Part shown: piece by piece, positions 8,285 to 17,809 of the stretch
Layout: each line of letters opens with the position of its first letter
Numbering within the stretch: position 1 is the stretch's first letter
DNA from: Bacteroidota bacterium
GTDB lineage: Bacteria > Bacteroidota > Bacteroidia > Bacteroidales > DTGW01
NCBI GenBank assembly: GCA_029572965.1
Contig: JAKPQD010000133.1
Span: 1 to 64,000, forward strand
Reading direction: 5' to 3'
Length of the DNA stretch: 64,000 nt
Notes under the pieces: generated by a model
Seen by the model: the letters and a program-made list of their open reading frames with translations, nothing else
Database searches by the model: none
Told to the model about the DNA's origin: nothing
Translations under genes and position numbers: made by a program

Positions 8285-8771
8285 GGTTTTTTAATTTTAA
8301 CAAATGACTGATAAAAATAATTTAACTCTTGATGACCAATACAAAAAGGTTTTTTTGTTTATTCGCTTTTATTGTTTAAAAGCTAATTTAGATGAGAAAA
8401 CAATTTTCTTCATTATTTGAGGCGTTATGGTTTATAATATTGTGCCTGGTTGTACAAATAGTCAAGTCAAATTTACATTTGTTTAGAGCCTTGACTAAAC
8501 GACATTGAATTGCAATATTCCATAAATTTAAATATACTACACCCTTTTTTGTTTCGAAAATAGCTTTATTAAGCCCAGTTTAAAATAAATCAGGTTGATT
8601 ATTTTAAATAAAATTCAACCCTAAATATAAAATTTCACCCCAAAATACGAATTTTAGCCACACGTTTTACCCTGCATAACCCTTTTATTAGCCTCTGAAT
8701 AATTACTTTAGTTCCTTTGCTCATTATTCTAGGCTCGGGCTTGGCTATTTATTAATTAATTTTAGAAAAAG
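8285..8771. other. Gene-free 487 bp between SIR2-like gene and acyl-CoA ligase
   Basis: AT-rich, with no ORF I believe. It contains a 22-nt sequence (8486-8507) that recurs with two mismatches at 38700-38721. I see no transposase remnants or clear terminator. Confidence 0.6.
8486..8507 (+). repeat. Dispersed 22-nt repeat, copy 1
   Basis: Ends in ACTAAACGACATTG. It matches 38700-38721 at 20 of 22 positions. Unlike that copy it is not preceded by hairpins. Confidence 0.55.
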
Positions 8772-10424
8772 ATGTTAAACAAATATCTTGTAAAAACAGA
8801 TTTTTTATCTTATGATGACTTTAAAAAGAACTTTGAAATAAAAGTTCCTGAAAATTACAATTTTGCATTTGACACCGTTGATGAAATTGCCAATGAGCAG
8901 CCTGATAAAATTGCTATGGTTTGGTGCGATGATAATGGTGCTGAAGCTACATTTACCTTTAGCCAGATGAAATATTACAGTGATAAAGCGGCTAATTTTT
9001 TTCTTTCTGCAGGAATAAAAAAGGGCGATGCTGTAATGCTCATTTTAAAAAGGCGTTACGAATTTTGGTTTAGTATTCTTGGTTTGCATAAAATTGGGGC
9101 TATTGCAATTCCTGCTACTCATTTATTGACAAAGAAAGACATTGTTTATAGAAATAACGCAGCTGGCATAAAGATGATTGTCAGTGTTTCGGATAGTGAG
9201 ATTGTTCATCAAATAGAAGCTGCATTAGACGAATCTCCAACATTGAAATGCAAAGCAATCATTGGAGAAGATAAAGACGGTTGGTTCAATTTCACAACTG
9301 AATTGGAAAGGGCATCATCAATTTTTGTACGACCTACAGGAAGTGAGGCTACATGTAATGATGATGTAATGCTATTGTATTTTACCTCTGGCACAACAGG
9401 TATGCCCAAAATGGTTTTCCATAATTTCACATATCCGCTTGGACATATATTGACAGCCAAATATTGGCAGAATGTTCAGGAAAATGGTTTACATTTTACA
9501 GTAGCTGACACTGGTTGGGCAAAATCTGCCTGGGGAAAGCTATATGGACAATGGCTTTCAGGAAGTGCTGTTATGACATACGATTATGATAAGTTTGTAC
9601 CATTAAAACTGCTTGAAATCATCCAAAAATACAACGTAACGACATTTTGTGCACCTCCTACTATATATCGCTTTTTAATTAAGGAAGACCTTTCAAAATT
9701 TAACTTAAGCAGCCTTAAATACTGTGTTGTAGCAGGCGAACCTTTGAACCCTGAAGTATTTAAGCAGTTTTATGATGCTGTTGGGCTTAAACTTAAGGAA
9801 GGGTATGGTCAGACTGAATGTACGGTAGCTTTAGCAACCTATTCCTGGATGGAGCCAAAACCAGGCTCGATGGGACGTCCATCACCTGGTTATGATATAG
9901 ACATTGTTAATGACAATGGCATCTCTTGTGGCATTGGAGAACCCGGACAAATAGTAATTTACACTGGTAAAAGCAAACCAGTTGGCATGTTTGGAGGTTA
10001 CTATCGAGACAAAGAACTGACAGAAAAGGCCTGGAGCGATGATGTATATTATACCGGCGATATGGCATGGCGCGATGAAGATGGTTATTACTGGTTTGTA
10101 GGCCGTGCTGATGATTTAATAAAGAGCTCAGGGTATCGTATTGGGCCTTTTGAAGTAGAAAGCGCCCTGATGGAACACCCTGCTGTGCTTGAATGTGCAA
10201 TTACGGCTGTACCTGACAAAATCAGGGGACAGATAGTGAAAGCTACTATTGTTACAGCAAAAGGCTTTGAACATTGCGAGGCCTTGGCCAAAGAACTTCA
10301 GGAACATGTGAAAAAAGTTACTGCTCCATATAAATACCCTCGCATAGTTGAATTTGTGCACGAATTGCCGAAGACAATCAGTGGAAAAATACGAAGGGTA
10401 CAAATACGCCAAGCATGTAACTAA
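8772..10424 (+). CDS. AMP-forming acyl-CoA synthetase (medium-chain/ACSM type)
   Basis: 550 aa. Activates a carboxylic acid to acyl-AMP and then acyl-CoA. The ANL signatures are all present: [12 protein letters not shown] (A3 P-loop), EGYGQTECT (A5), [20 protein letters not shown] (A7/A8), [17 protein letters not shown] (hinge and A8) and the catalytic Lys of [10 protein letters not shown] (A10). It most resembles medium-chain or benzoate-type ligases; the actual acid is unknown. fabH and fabF follow on the same strand, so it may feed a dedicated acyl pathway. A hairpin terminator after the gene argues against a single tight operon. Confidence 0.88.
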   Translation: MLNKYLVKTDFLSYDDFKKNFEIKVPENYNFAFDTVDEIANEQPDKIAMVWCDDNGAEATFTFSQMKYYSDKAANFFLSAGIKKGDAVMLILKRRYEFWFSILGLHKIGAIAIPATHLLTKKDIVYRNNAAGIKMIVSVSDSEIVHQIEAALDESPTLKCKAIIGEDKDGWFNFTTELERASSIFVRPTGSEATCNDDVMLLYFTSGTTGMPKMVFHNFTYPLGHILTAKYWQNVQENGLHFTVADTGWAKSAWGKLYGQWLSGSAVMTYDYDKFVPLKLLEIIQKYNVTTFCAPPTIYRFLIKEDLSKFNLSSLKYCVVAGEPLNPEVFKQFYDAVGLKLKEGYGQTECTVALATYSWMEPKPGSMGRPSPGYDIDIVNDNGISCGIGEPGQIVIYTGKSKPVGMFGGYYRDKELTEKAWSDDVYYTGDMAWRDEDGYYWFVGRADDLIKSSGYRIGPFEVESALMEHPAVLECAITAVPDKIRGQIVKATIVTAKGFEHCEALAKELQEHVKKVTAPYKYPRIVEFVHELPKTISGKIRRVQIRQACN

Positions 10425-10436
10425 ACAAAACAAGAC

Positions 10437-10460
10437 AAAGCCGGCCCAAAGCTGGCTTTT
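10437..10460 (+). terminator. Terminator after acyl-CoA synthetase
   Basis: AAAGCCGGC pairs with GCTGGCTTT (one G-T wobble) around a 5-nt loop, followed by a short T-run. Confidence 0.7.
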
Positions 10461-10533
10461 GACTTTATAAATACATTAGTTATTGCGGAATTAACATTTA
10501 ATATAGTAATATATTTCTTAAAAAACATTTACA

Positions 10534-11532
10534 ATGAACAAGATTAAAGCGGCCATTACGGGTATTGAAGCTTATTTGCCCGAATATGTATTGACCAACG
10601 AAGAGCTTAGTAAAATGGTTGACACCTCTGATGAGTGGATAATGCAGCGTGTCGGTATTAAGGAGCGCCGTATCCTTAAAGACAAAGACAAAGCAACAGC
10701 TTTTATGGGCGGCGAAGCTGCCAAAAAATTATTGGCAAAGACCAATACCTCACCTGATACAATAGACATGGTGATTGTTGCGACTGTTACTCCAGATATG
10801 GCATTCCCTTCAACAGCTTGCTTAGTAGCTGATTATGCGGGTATCAAAAATGCCTGGGGATATGATGTTAGTGCAGCTTGTTCAAGCTTTTTATTTACTT
10901 TGCAAACAGCATCATCTTTCATTGAATCAGGCAAATACAAAAAAATTCTTTTGGTAACAGCCGATAAAATGTCAAGTATTACTGATTATACCGACCGTAC
11001 TACATGTGTACTATTTGGTGATGCTGCTGTAGCAATGCTTATTGAACCTACAACCCAGGAAGTTGGTGTTATGGACGCAATGTTACATATCGATGGTTCG
11101 GGTAAAGACCATCTAAACCTCAAGGCCGGGGGCTCCTTAAGGCCTGCCTCTCACGAAACTGTTGATGCTAAAATGCATTATATATACCAAGATGGAAAAG
11201 CTGTTTTTAAAGTAGCTGTTTCGAAAATGGCAGATGTTTCTGTAGCTATGATGGAAAAACACAACCTGAGACCAGATGATATAGCCTGGCTTATCCCACA
11301 CCAGGCTAACCTCAGGATTATTGATGCTGTAGGTAACCGCATGGGCTTGCCCAAAGAAAAAGTAATGGTAAATATTGAAAGATATGGAAATACTACTGCA
11401 GCAACTATTCCGTTATGTTTATGGGAGCTTGAAAGACAATTAAAAAAAGGGGACAACCTTATCTTATCAGCTTTTGGAGGAGGATTTACCTGGGGGGCTG
11501 TTTATTTGAAATGGGCCTATAATGCAAAGTAA
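10534..11532 (+). CDS. fabH: Beta-ketoacyl-ACP synthase III
   Basis: 332 aa. Condenses an acyl-CoA with malonyl-ACP to start fatty-acid chains. The FabH triad is visible: Cys116 in DVSAACSSFL, His256 in LIPHQANLRI and Asn286 in ERYGNTTAA. No plsX, rpmF or acpP lies next to it; these are the usual neighbours of housekeeping fabH in many bacteria. It may therefore be an additional or specialised copy, paired with the acyl-CoA ligase upstream and fabF downstream. Confidence 0.93.
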   Translation: MNKIKAAITGIEAYLPEYVLTNEELSKMVDTSDEWIMQRVGIKERRILKDKDKATAFMGGEAAKKLLAKTNTSPDTIDMVIVATVTPDMAFPSTACLVADYAGIKNAWGYDVSAACSSFLFTLQTASSFIESGKYKKILLVTADKMSSITDYTDRTTCVLFGDAAVAMLIEPTTQEVGVMDAMLHIDGSGKDHLNLKAGGSLRPASHETVDAKMHYIYQDGKAVFKVAVSKMADVSVAMMEKHNLRPDDIAWLIPHQANLRIIDAVGNRMGLPKEKVMVNIERYGNTTAATIPLCLWELERQLKKGDNLILSAFGGGFTWGAVYLKWAYNAK

Positions 11533-11617
11533 ACCTTATCAAGTTTAGTTTTTTTAGTAATAATAGATTATATTTATTATTGTCTCAAGATTATTTCATT
11601 AATTAAAATAAAAGAAT

Positions 11618-12865
11618 ATGAAACGTGTAGTAGTCACCGGATTAGGGGCTGTTACCCCACTTGGGAACAATGTTAGTTCCTTTTGGGATGCATTAGTTCA
11701 GGGAAAAAGCGGCATAGCAAATATTACCAGGTTTGATGCAAGTGCTTTTAAAACTCGTATTGCTGGAGAAGTAAAAGGTTTTGACCCTTTAATGTTTATA
11801 GAAAAAACGGAAGTTAGAAAAACAGATCTGTTTTCTCAGTATGCTATTGCTTCTGTAGAAGAGTGTATAAAGGATGCAGGGCTTGATGTTACTAAGATTA
11901 ATCAACAAAAAGCTGGAATTATATGGGGTACAGGCATTGGAGGTATTGAGACTTTCGAGAATGAGGTGGTTTCATTTAGCAAAAACCCTGAAATGCCTCG
12001 TTTTAGCCCGTTTTTTATTACAAAAATGATTTCAAATATGGCTCCGGGCCTTATTTCAATTCGTTATGGATTAAAAGGTATCAGCTATGTTACCACATCA
12101 GCTTGTGCTTCAAGCAATAGTGCCATTATCGATGCTGTTAATTTTATCAAACTGGGAAAAGCTGATGTAATTTTCACCGGAGGTTCAGAAGCTTGTATTA
12201 CTAAGGCTGCTGTTGGTGGTTTTAGCTCAATGAAAGCATTGTCTGAACGTAACGATTCGCCTCAAACAGCTTCACGTCCATTTGATGTAAGCCGCGATGG
12301 CTTTGTTATGGGCGAAGGTAGTGGGGTACTTCTCCTTGAAGAACTTGAACATGCTAAAAAACGTGGAGCTAAGATATACTGTGAAATAACAGGCTCAGGG
12401 TTTAGCTCGGATGCATACCATATTGCTGCTCCGCACCCTGATGGAGAAGGAGCTGTAGCTGCAATGCTTGATGCCATTAATGAGGCTGGTTTAACCCCCG
12501 CAGATGTGGACTATGTAAGTACTCATGGAACATCAACCCCTGTTGGTGACCTGAGCGAATGTCATGCTCTATGTAAAGTGTTTGAAAAATCGCTTGACAA
12601 ACTGCATGTTAGTGCTACCAAGTCAATGACAGGTCACTTATTAGGTGCAGCGGGAGCTATTGAAGCTATTGCTTGCGTGAAAGCAATAGAAACAGGCATT
12701 GTACCTCCAACAATCAATGTAAACGAAATAGACCCTGCTATTGACAAAAGGTTGAACGTTACACCCAATAAGGCAGTGAAAAAAGAAGTCAACGTAGCCA
12801 TAAACAACACCTTTGGCTTTGGAGGACACGTTTTTGTATCATTGTTCCGGAAGTACAAAGGTTAA
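11618..12865 (+). CDS. fabF: Beta-ketoacyl-ACP synthase II
   Basis: 415 aa. Elongates acyl-ACP with malonyl-ACP. The Cys-His-His triad is Cys163 (TTSACASSNSA), His303 (STHGTSTPVGD) and His340 (KSMTGHLLGAAG), and the C-terminus is NNTFGFGGH. The first two residues of the HGT motif are Ser-Thr where many FabF proteins have Asn-Ala. It lacks the usual acpP and rnc neighbours. It lies 85 bp after fabH and ends at a strong terminator. Confidence 0.93.
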   Translation: MKRVVVTGLGAVTPLGNNVSSFWDALVQGKSGIANITRFDASAFKTRIAGEVKGFDPLMFIEKTEVRKTDLFSQYAIASVEECIKDAGLDVTKINQQKAGIIWGTGIGGIETFENEVVSFSKNPEMPRFSPFFITKMISNMAPGLISIRYGLKGISYVTTSACASSNSAIIDAVNFIKLGKADVIFTGGSEACITKAAVGGFSSMKALSERNDSPQTASRPFDVSRDGFVMGEGSGVLLLEELEHAKKRGAKIYCEITGSGFSSDAYHIAAPHPDGEGAVAAMLDAINEAGLTPADVDYVSTHGTSTPVGDLSECHALCKVFEKSLDKLHVSATKSMTGHLLGAAGAIEAIACVKAIETGIVPPTINVNEIDPAIDKRLNVTPNKAVKKEVNVAINNTFGFGGHVFVSLFRKYKG

Positions 12866-12908
12866 TTAAGTATTTCCTAGTATTTTTATTTATAAGCACT
12901 TCTATTTT

Positions 12909-12947
12909 GCGAAACAGCCAACTTCCATGGCTGTTTCGCTTTTTTTA
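12909..12947 (+). terminator. Terminator after fabF
   Basis: A perfect 12-bp stem, GCGAAACAGCCA with TGGCTGTTTCGC, a 7-nt loop, then seven or more T. Confidence 0.92.
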
Positions 12948-13299
12948 TACTTTATAATATTACACTCGCCGATAATTAATCCCTGCCTTTCTGGCTTGCT
13001 AATAATTGGAATTGCCTTTTGATATTGTACAAACGTCCATCTTTGACAAATTTATGGCAACCATGCCATGGTTCCATTGTGCCATGTAAGATAATATTGG
13101 GTTAAATAAAAATTTTTAGAAAATATACTTTGATAAGTTGGGATAAAATTCTAAATTCATAAAAAAGAAAAAAGTTTTGTTGTTATATGTTTTTTTTGAC
13201 CTTTATAATATTGTCAATAATAAGGTTTTAAAGTATTTTAAGAATATTTTACAAAACAATATGGATTAAATTTTTATTATTGTAACAAAATAAACTAAA
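12948..13299. other. Intergenic region before pdxB
   Basis: AT-rich and without an ORF I trust. It contains a nested palindrome at 13054-13085: ATGGCA pairs with TGCCAT around an inner AACCATG-C-CATGGTT (13059-13073). The palindrome could be an operator, but nothing ties it to a regulator. Confidence 0.5.
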
Positions 13300-14421
13300 A
13301 TGAGAGTTATAGCCGACCAAAAAATCCCATTTCTGAAAGGTATCCTTGAGCCTTATTGCAATATTGAATACCTTGCTGCAAAAGACATAACAAAAGAATT
13401 GGTGAAAGATGCTGATGCGTTGATTATACGTACCCGTACTCTGTGCAATGCCGATTTGCTCAATGGCAGCAAGGTCAAATTTATTGTAACAGCTACTATT
13501 GGTTTTGATCATATTGATACTGAATATTGTGAAAAAAATGGTATTGTTTGGACAAATTGCCCGGGGTGCAATGCAGGTTCGGTAATGCAATATATGGCAG
13601 CTGCTTTTGCTCATTTAGCAACTGAAAAGGGTTTTTATTTTGTAGAAAAAAGCTTAGGGGTTGTAGGAGTGGGGCATGTTGGAACAAGGGTGGTCAGGCT
13701 GGCCGAAACCCTTGGGATGCGTGTTTTTTTGAATGACCCGCCATTGGTAAAAGCCAAAAATCTTTGTGGTTATATTTCATTTGATGGGATTTTGCGCGAA
13801 TCGGATATCATTTCTTTTCATACACCATTGACTTATAGCGGAGAGTTTAAAACTTTTCACCTTTTGGACGAGAAAAAAATGCAAAAGGTGAACAAAGGAA
13901 CCATTATCATCAATACCTCACGCGGTGAAGTTGTTGATAATTTGGCTCTTTTGAATAGCCTTCAAAATGGAAGGATTGATACCGCTGTGGTTGATGTGTG
14001 GGAAAATGAGCCTGCGTTGAACGTTGGTTTGCTTGACAAATCTGCCATTGGAACATCCCATATAGCCGGATATTCAGCAGATGGCAAAGCCAATGCTACA
14101 TTTATGTCTGTAAAGGCGTTGAATAATTTTTTTCGTTTGGGGATTGACAAAATAAAAATTGATATACCTCAGCCTCAGCAGCCGCTGATAGAAATTGATT
14201 GCTCTAATATGGGCGATCAGCAGGTTATTTGTAACGCCATCTTGCATACTTATCCTATTAGCAGCGATTCAAATATGTTAAAATCTCATCCTCAGGATTT
14301 TGAGTCCTATCGTGAAAATTATGCTGTCCGAAGGGAGTTTAATGCTTATACAGTAAAACTTATTCATGGCAAAACAATTCAAAAAGATATCCTCAAAAAG
14401 CTTGGGTTTAACGTCATATAA
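13300..14421 (+). CDS. pdxB: Erythronate-4-phosphate dehydrogenase
   Basis: 373 aa, D-2-hydroxyacid dehydrogenase family. Oxidises 4-phosphoerythronate in the DXP-dependent route to pyridoxal phosphate. Seen: TATIGFDHIDTEYC, CNAGSVMQYMAAAF, the NAD-binding loop VGVGHVGTRV, the catalytic region INTSRGEVVDN and VVDVWENEP, and GTSHIAGYS with the catalytic His. A PdxB-type C-terminal domain (about 285-373) separates it from 3-phosphoglycerate dehydrogenases. No other pdx gene is in the window. Confidence 0.9.
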   Translation: MRVIADQKIPFLKGILEPYCNIEYLAAKDITKELVKDADALIIRTRTLCNADLLNGSKVKFIVTATIGFDHIDTEYCEKNGIVWTNCPGCNAGSVMQYMAAAFAHLATEKGFYFVEKSLGVVGVGHVGTRVVRLAETLGMRVFLNDPPLVKAKNLCGYISFDGILRESDIISFHTPLTYSGEFKTFHLLDEKKMQKVNKGTIIINTSRGEVVDNLALLNSLQNGRIDTAVVDVWENEPALNVGLLDKSAIGTSHIAGYSADGKANATFMSVKALNNFFRLGIDKIKIDIPQPQQPLIEIDCSNMGDQQVICNAILHTYPISSDSNMLKSHPQDFESYRENYAVRREFNAYTVKLIHGKTIQKDILKKLGFNVI

Positions 14422-14483
14422 AGTATTTTCAGATATTTAACTATTTTTTACTTATAACGTTTATACCATGTTATAAGTAATTA

Positions 14484-14491
14484 TATCTTTG
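14484..14491 (+). promoter_or_regulatory. -7 promoter element of rubredoxin gene
   Basis: TATCTTTG matches TAnnTTTG, 22 nt before the ATG at 14514. Confidence 0.5.
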
Positions 14492-14513
14492 CAAAGATTT
14501 ATTTATCAAAGAA

Positions 14514-14678
14514 ATGAAAAAATACAGGTGTATCATTTGTGGATATGTTTATGACCCGCAGGAAGGAGACCCGGATAGCGGTATAGCCCCGGGCACAAGC
14601 TTTGAAGATATACCTGAAACGTGGAGTTGTCCGGTTTGTGGGGTGTCTAAAAAGGATTTTGTAGAAGTAGATTTTTAA
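14514..14678 (+). CDS. Rubredoxin
   Basis: 54 aa, normal rubredoxin length. It has the two Cys-x2-Cys iron knuckles, Cys6-x2-Cys9 ([11 protein letters not shown]) and Cys39-x2-Cys42 ([10 protein letters not shown]), plus the conserved [19 protein letters not shown] between them. It is a single Fe(Cys)4 electron carrier, often linked to peroxide or superoxide detoxification, but its partner reductase or oxidase is not in the window. It is followed after 44 bp by the NUMOD4/HNH gene. Confidence 0.95.
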   Translation: MKKYRCIICGYVYDPQEGDPDSGIAPGTSFEDIPETWSCPVCGVSKKDFVEVDF

Positions 14679-14722
14679 TTTACTTTGATGGTTATTATTT
14701 TTTAACTTAAAAATCAAGGACT

Positions 14723-15295
14723 ATGGAGGGAGAGCAAAGACGGCTTAGGAAACTTAATGATGAGCAATGGAAAGAAATTCCGGGTACGGAAGGTAAATAT
14801 CTTATAAGTAATTATGGCAGGATTAAATCTTTTCATTTTAAAAAAGAAGGCCAGATTGTTAAGTTTTATAAGATGAAGAATTACCTTGCTGTTAGCCTGC
14901 AAAAGGTGACTTACAGCAAGTATGTGCATAAATTGGTTGCATGGGTTTGGCTCGAAAAACCTTCTGACAAGCATATTCATGTAATGCATATAGATGGTAA
15001 TATTCGCAATAACTATTATAAGAATTTGCAATGGATTACCAGGGAAGAATCCCTGAAACGTGTGTCTGAACTGATGAAAGAAAAGACACAGAAAAAAAGC
15101 AAAGAAGAACTGATAACTTACTCTAAGCTTAACGAAAAAGACGTGAAGCTTATAAAATCTATGCTTTTGCGTAAAACACCACAACATATCATTGCTAAAA
15201 TGTTCAAAGTTAGCGAGATGCAGATTACCCGCATCAAGCGTGGTGAAAATTGGGCACATATTCAGCCCGATCCTATTGCTCCTGAAAATGAATAA
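14723..15295 (+). CDS. NUMOD4/HNH-type endonuclease-like protein with C-terminal HTH
   Basis: 190 aa. The domain order is NUMOD4 (about 14-38, EQWKEIPGTEGKYLISNYG), an HNH_3-like core (about 65-107: KYVHKLVAWVW, HVMHIDGNIRNNYYKNLQWIT with His69, His89 and Asn97) and a C-terminal helix-turn-helix (about 150-178, TPQHIIAKMFKVSEMQITR). This is the build of free-standing homing-type nucleases, also found in domesticated DNA-binding proteins. The usual Asn before the central His is Met here, so catalysis is uncertain. It starts 44 bp after rubredoxin and ends 2 bp before the mnmA ATG, so it is probably co-transcribed with mnmA. No intron or intein is visible next to it. Confidence 0.8.
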   Translation: MEGEQRRLRKLNDEQWKEIPGTEGKYLISNYGRIKSFHFKKEGQIVKFYKMKNYLAVSLQKVTYSKYVHKLVAWVWLEKPSDKHIHVMHIDGNIRNNYYKNLQWITREESLKRVSELMKEKTQKKSKEELITYSKLNEKDVKLIKSMLLRKTPQHIIAKMFKVSEMQITRIKRGENWAHIQPDPIAPENE

Positions 15296-15297
15296 AA

Positions 15298-16473
15298 ATG
15301 GCCCAAAAAGTTGTTATAGGTCTTTCCGGCGGGGTTGATTCGAGTGTTGCTGCATGGTTGTTAAAACAAGATGGCTACGAGGTTATCGGTTTGTTTATGA
15401 TCAACTGGCATGATACAACAGGTACTCTTTATGGCGATTGTGCCTGGAAAGACGACCTTACCTTTGCCGAGTTGGTTGCCCGGAAACTTGATATTCCCTT
15501 ACACACGGTTGATTTGAGCGTTTTTTACAAACAACGTGTGGTCGATTATATGTTTAGCGAGTACGAAAAAGGGCGTACCCCAAATCCAGATGTATTGTGC
15601 AATAGGGAGATTAAGTTCGATCTTTTTGTTGATGCAGCTAAGAAATATGGAGCCGAATATGTAGCCACCGGACATTATGCACGTTGTGAGGCTATCGAAA
15701 CTGAAAATGGCCAGAAATACAGGCTTTTGGCTGGTGTTGATGGAAATAAAGACCAAAGCTATTTTTTGTGCCAACTTTCGCAAAAGCAATTGTCAACAGC
15801 TATGTTCCCTATAGGCCACATAACCAAACCAGAAGTGAGGCAGATAGCTGAGTCTCTTGGGTTGGCAACAGCTCAACGTAAGGATTCTCAAGGGGTTTGT
15901 TTTGTCGGAAAAATAGACTTGCCAGTATTCCTTCAACAAAAGTTGAAAGCTGTTGAAGGTGTGGTGGTGGAAATACCTTCAGATTGCCCTGTTTATAAAG
16001 AAAAGAACAATCTTGATTTATATGATACTATGCAACCTTATTCCTATACAATAGATATGGGTAAGGTGGTTGGAAAGCATAGTGGAGCCCATTTTTATAC
16101 TATTGGACAACGTAAAGGGTTGAATATAGGTGGTATGCAAAAACCTTTGTTTGTTATAGCCATTGATGTTGTTAATAATATTGTATATGTTGGGCAGGGA
16201 GAAGACCATCCAGGCTTGTACCGCAAAGCTTTGTATGTATCAGAGCATGATATTCATTGGATAAGGCCTGATTTGGCTTTGGACGAAGGCGATGAACAGC
16301 GCTTCAGGGTTCGCATCCGTTACAGGCAACCGTTGCAGGATGCTTCTGTACTGAAGTTGGAAAATGGCTTGGCTATTGTTTTTGACCAAGCCCAACGAGG
16401 TGTTACTCCCGGGCAGTTTGCAGCCTGGTATGCAGAAGACGAACTTGTTGGTTCTGGCGTGATTGCTTATTAG
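15298..16473 (+). CDS. mnmA: tRNA-specific 2-thiouridylase
   Basis: 391 aa. Inserts sulfur at position 2 of the wobble uridine of Glu, Gln and Lys tRNAs. Seen: the PP-loop GLSGGVDSSVAAWLL, the catalytic Cys of NPDVLCNREIKF, tRNA-binding GHYAR, and the second catalytic Cys in KDSQGVCFVG. The C-terminal beta-barrel (about 290-390) is present. The ATG lies 2 bp after the HNH gene stop, which suggests translational coupling. The gene ends at a bidirectional terminator shared with queA. Confidence 0.95.
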   Translation: MAQKVVIGLSGGVDSSVAAWLLKQDGYEVIGLFMINWHDTTGTLYGDCAWKDDLTFAELVARKLDIPLHTVDLSVFYKQRVVDYMFSEYEKGRTPNPDVLCNREIKFDLFVDAAKKYGAEYVATGHYARCEAIETENGQKYRLLAGVDGNKDQSYFLCQLSQKQLSTAMFPIGHITKPEVRQIAESLGLATAQRKDSQGVCFVGKIDLPVFLQQKLKAVEGVVVEIPSDCPVYKEKNNLDLYDTMQPYSYTIDMGKVVGKHSGAHFYTIGQRKGLNIGGMQKPLFVIAIDVVNNIVYVGQGEDHPGLYRKALYVSEHDIHWIRPDLALDEGDEQRFRVRIRYRQPLQDASVLKLENGLAIVFDQAQRGVTPGQFAAWYAEDELVGSGVIAY

Positions 16474-16492
16474 AACTCAGTTTAAAATAGTA

Positions 16493-16525
16493 AAACGCTT
16501 TGCTTTTATTAAAAGTAAAGCGTTT
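16493..16525. terminator. Bidirectional terminator, mnmA/queA
   Basis: AAACGCTTT (16493-16501) pairs with AAAGCGTTT (16517-16525), with an inner CTTTT/AAAAG stem and an ATT loop. Confidence 0.75.
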
Positions 16526-16546
16526 GTCATTTCAATATACAGCTTT

Positions 16547-17749
16547 TTAAGGTATCAGCAAAGAGCTGTCTCCGTAACTTAAGAAGCGATAATTGTTTGC
16601 TAATGCGTAATCATATATTTTTCGCCAATCGGGGCCAATAAAGGCGGCTACTAACAACAACAATGTACTTTGAGGTTGATGAAAATTTGTGATTAGCCTG
16701 TTTACCATGCGGAATTTATAGCCAGGGACAATCATTATCCGTGTTTCGGCTTCAATGCCTTTTAAATTCTTTTCTTTGCAATAGTTTATAATGGCCTCAA
16801 GTGCTTGAAGAGCCGTAATTTGTTCATTTACTTGTCTGTATTGCCACTGGCTCACCAAAAAAGGGTTATTCTTTTTTAAGATTAACGCAACTCCAATTTG
16901 ATAAAGGCTTTCCAATGCCCGCATTGAAGTAGTTCCCACGGCAGTTATGTTTCCTATGTTTTTTAAAAGTTTTTCAATGTTTTGAAGAGGAATATAAAAA
17001 CGTTCGGCATGCATATCGTGTTGCAATGCATCGTCAGTCTTGACTGGCATAAAGGTGCCAGCTCCAACATGAAGGGTGACGGCACATTGTTCAACACCTT
17101 TTGATGAAAGAGCTTTGAATACATCATCAGTAAAATGTAACCCGGCAGTAGGGGCTGCTACCGAGCCTTCGTGTTGCGAATAGATGGTCTGATACCTCAG
17201 TAAATCTATATTCTCGCTTTCGCGGTTGAGATAAGGGGGAATGGGAATCTGACCTGCATTTTCGAGCAACTGTCCAAAGGTTATATTTTCAGCATCCCAA
17301 TTGAATTGCACTATCTGCCATTGCTGCATATTCTGCAACAGCAAGGCTTTGATGGTGACTGGCTTATTATTAATGTTGACAATAGCGGTTATTTCGCCGC
17401 TTTTCCATTTCTTTAGGTTACCAACTAAGCATTTCCATGAGCAACGTCTTGTTTGGTTGAATGCTTGCTGATAATCCGATGGATTTTCAGGTTCGAGGCA
17501 GAAGATTTCAATAGCTGCACCAGTTGCCTTCTGAAACATCATCCTTGCTTTGATAACCTTGGTATTGTTGAAAACCAAAAGGCTGTTTTCCGGAAGGTAC
17601 TGCGATATGCTGCCAAATTTTTCCGAAAGGATATTGCCTTTGTCGTAAACCAAAAGTTTAGACAAATCGCGATGGGAGAGTGGGTATTTGGCAATTCTCT
17701 CATCTGGCAAATCGTAAGTGTATTCGGCTATTGGTATTTGTTTCTGCAT
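16547..17749 (-). CDS. queA: S-adenosylmethionine:tRNA ribosyltransferase-isomerase
   Basis: 400 aa. Transfers the ribosyl part of SAM to 7-aminomethyl-7-deazaguanine in tRNA to form epoxyqueuosine. Family features are YDLPDERIAKYPL, the substrate-loop SVAAPTAGLHFTDDV, VTLHVGAGTF and the C-terminal TNFHQPQSTLLLLVAAF. It is 60 bp downstream of the DUF3108 gene on the same strand and may be the last gene of the CHAT-DUF3108-queA run. Confidence 0.95.
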   Translation of the reverse strand: MQKQIPIAEYTYDLPDERIAKYPLSHRDLSKLLVYDKGNILSEKFGSISQYLPENSLLVFNNTKVIKARMMFQKATGAAIEIFCLEPENPSDYQQAFNQTRRCSWKCLVGNLKKWKSGEITAIVNINNKPVTIKALLLQNMQQWQIVQFNWDAENITFGQLLENAGQIPIPPYLNRESENIDLLRYQTIYSQHEGSVAAPTAGLHFTDDVFKALSSKGVEQCAVTLHVGAGTFMPVKTDDALQHDMHAERFYIPLQNIEKLLKNIGNITAVGTTSMRALESLYQIGVALILKKNNPFLVSQWQYRQVNEQITALQALEAIINYCKEKNLKGIEAETRIMIVPGYKFRMVNRLITNFHQPQSTLLLLVAAFIGPDWRKIYDYALANNYRFLSYGDSSLLIP

Positions 17750-17809
17750 GGCAAAATAATCAAAATCATCGAGGCCGCAAAGATAGAAAGAATAATCAGC
17801 AGATAGGTA

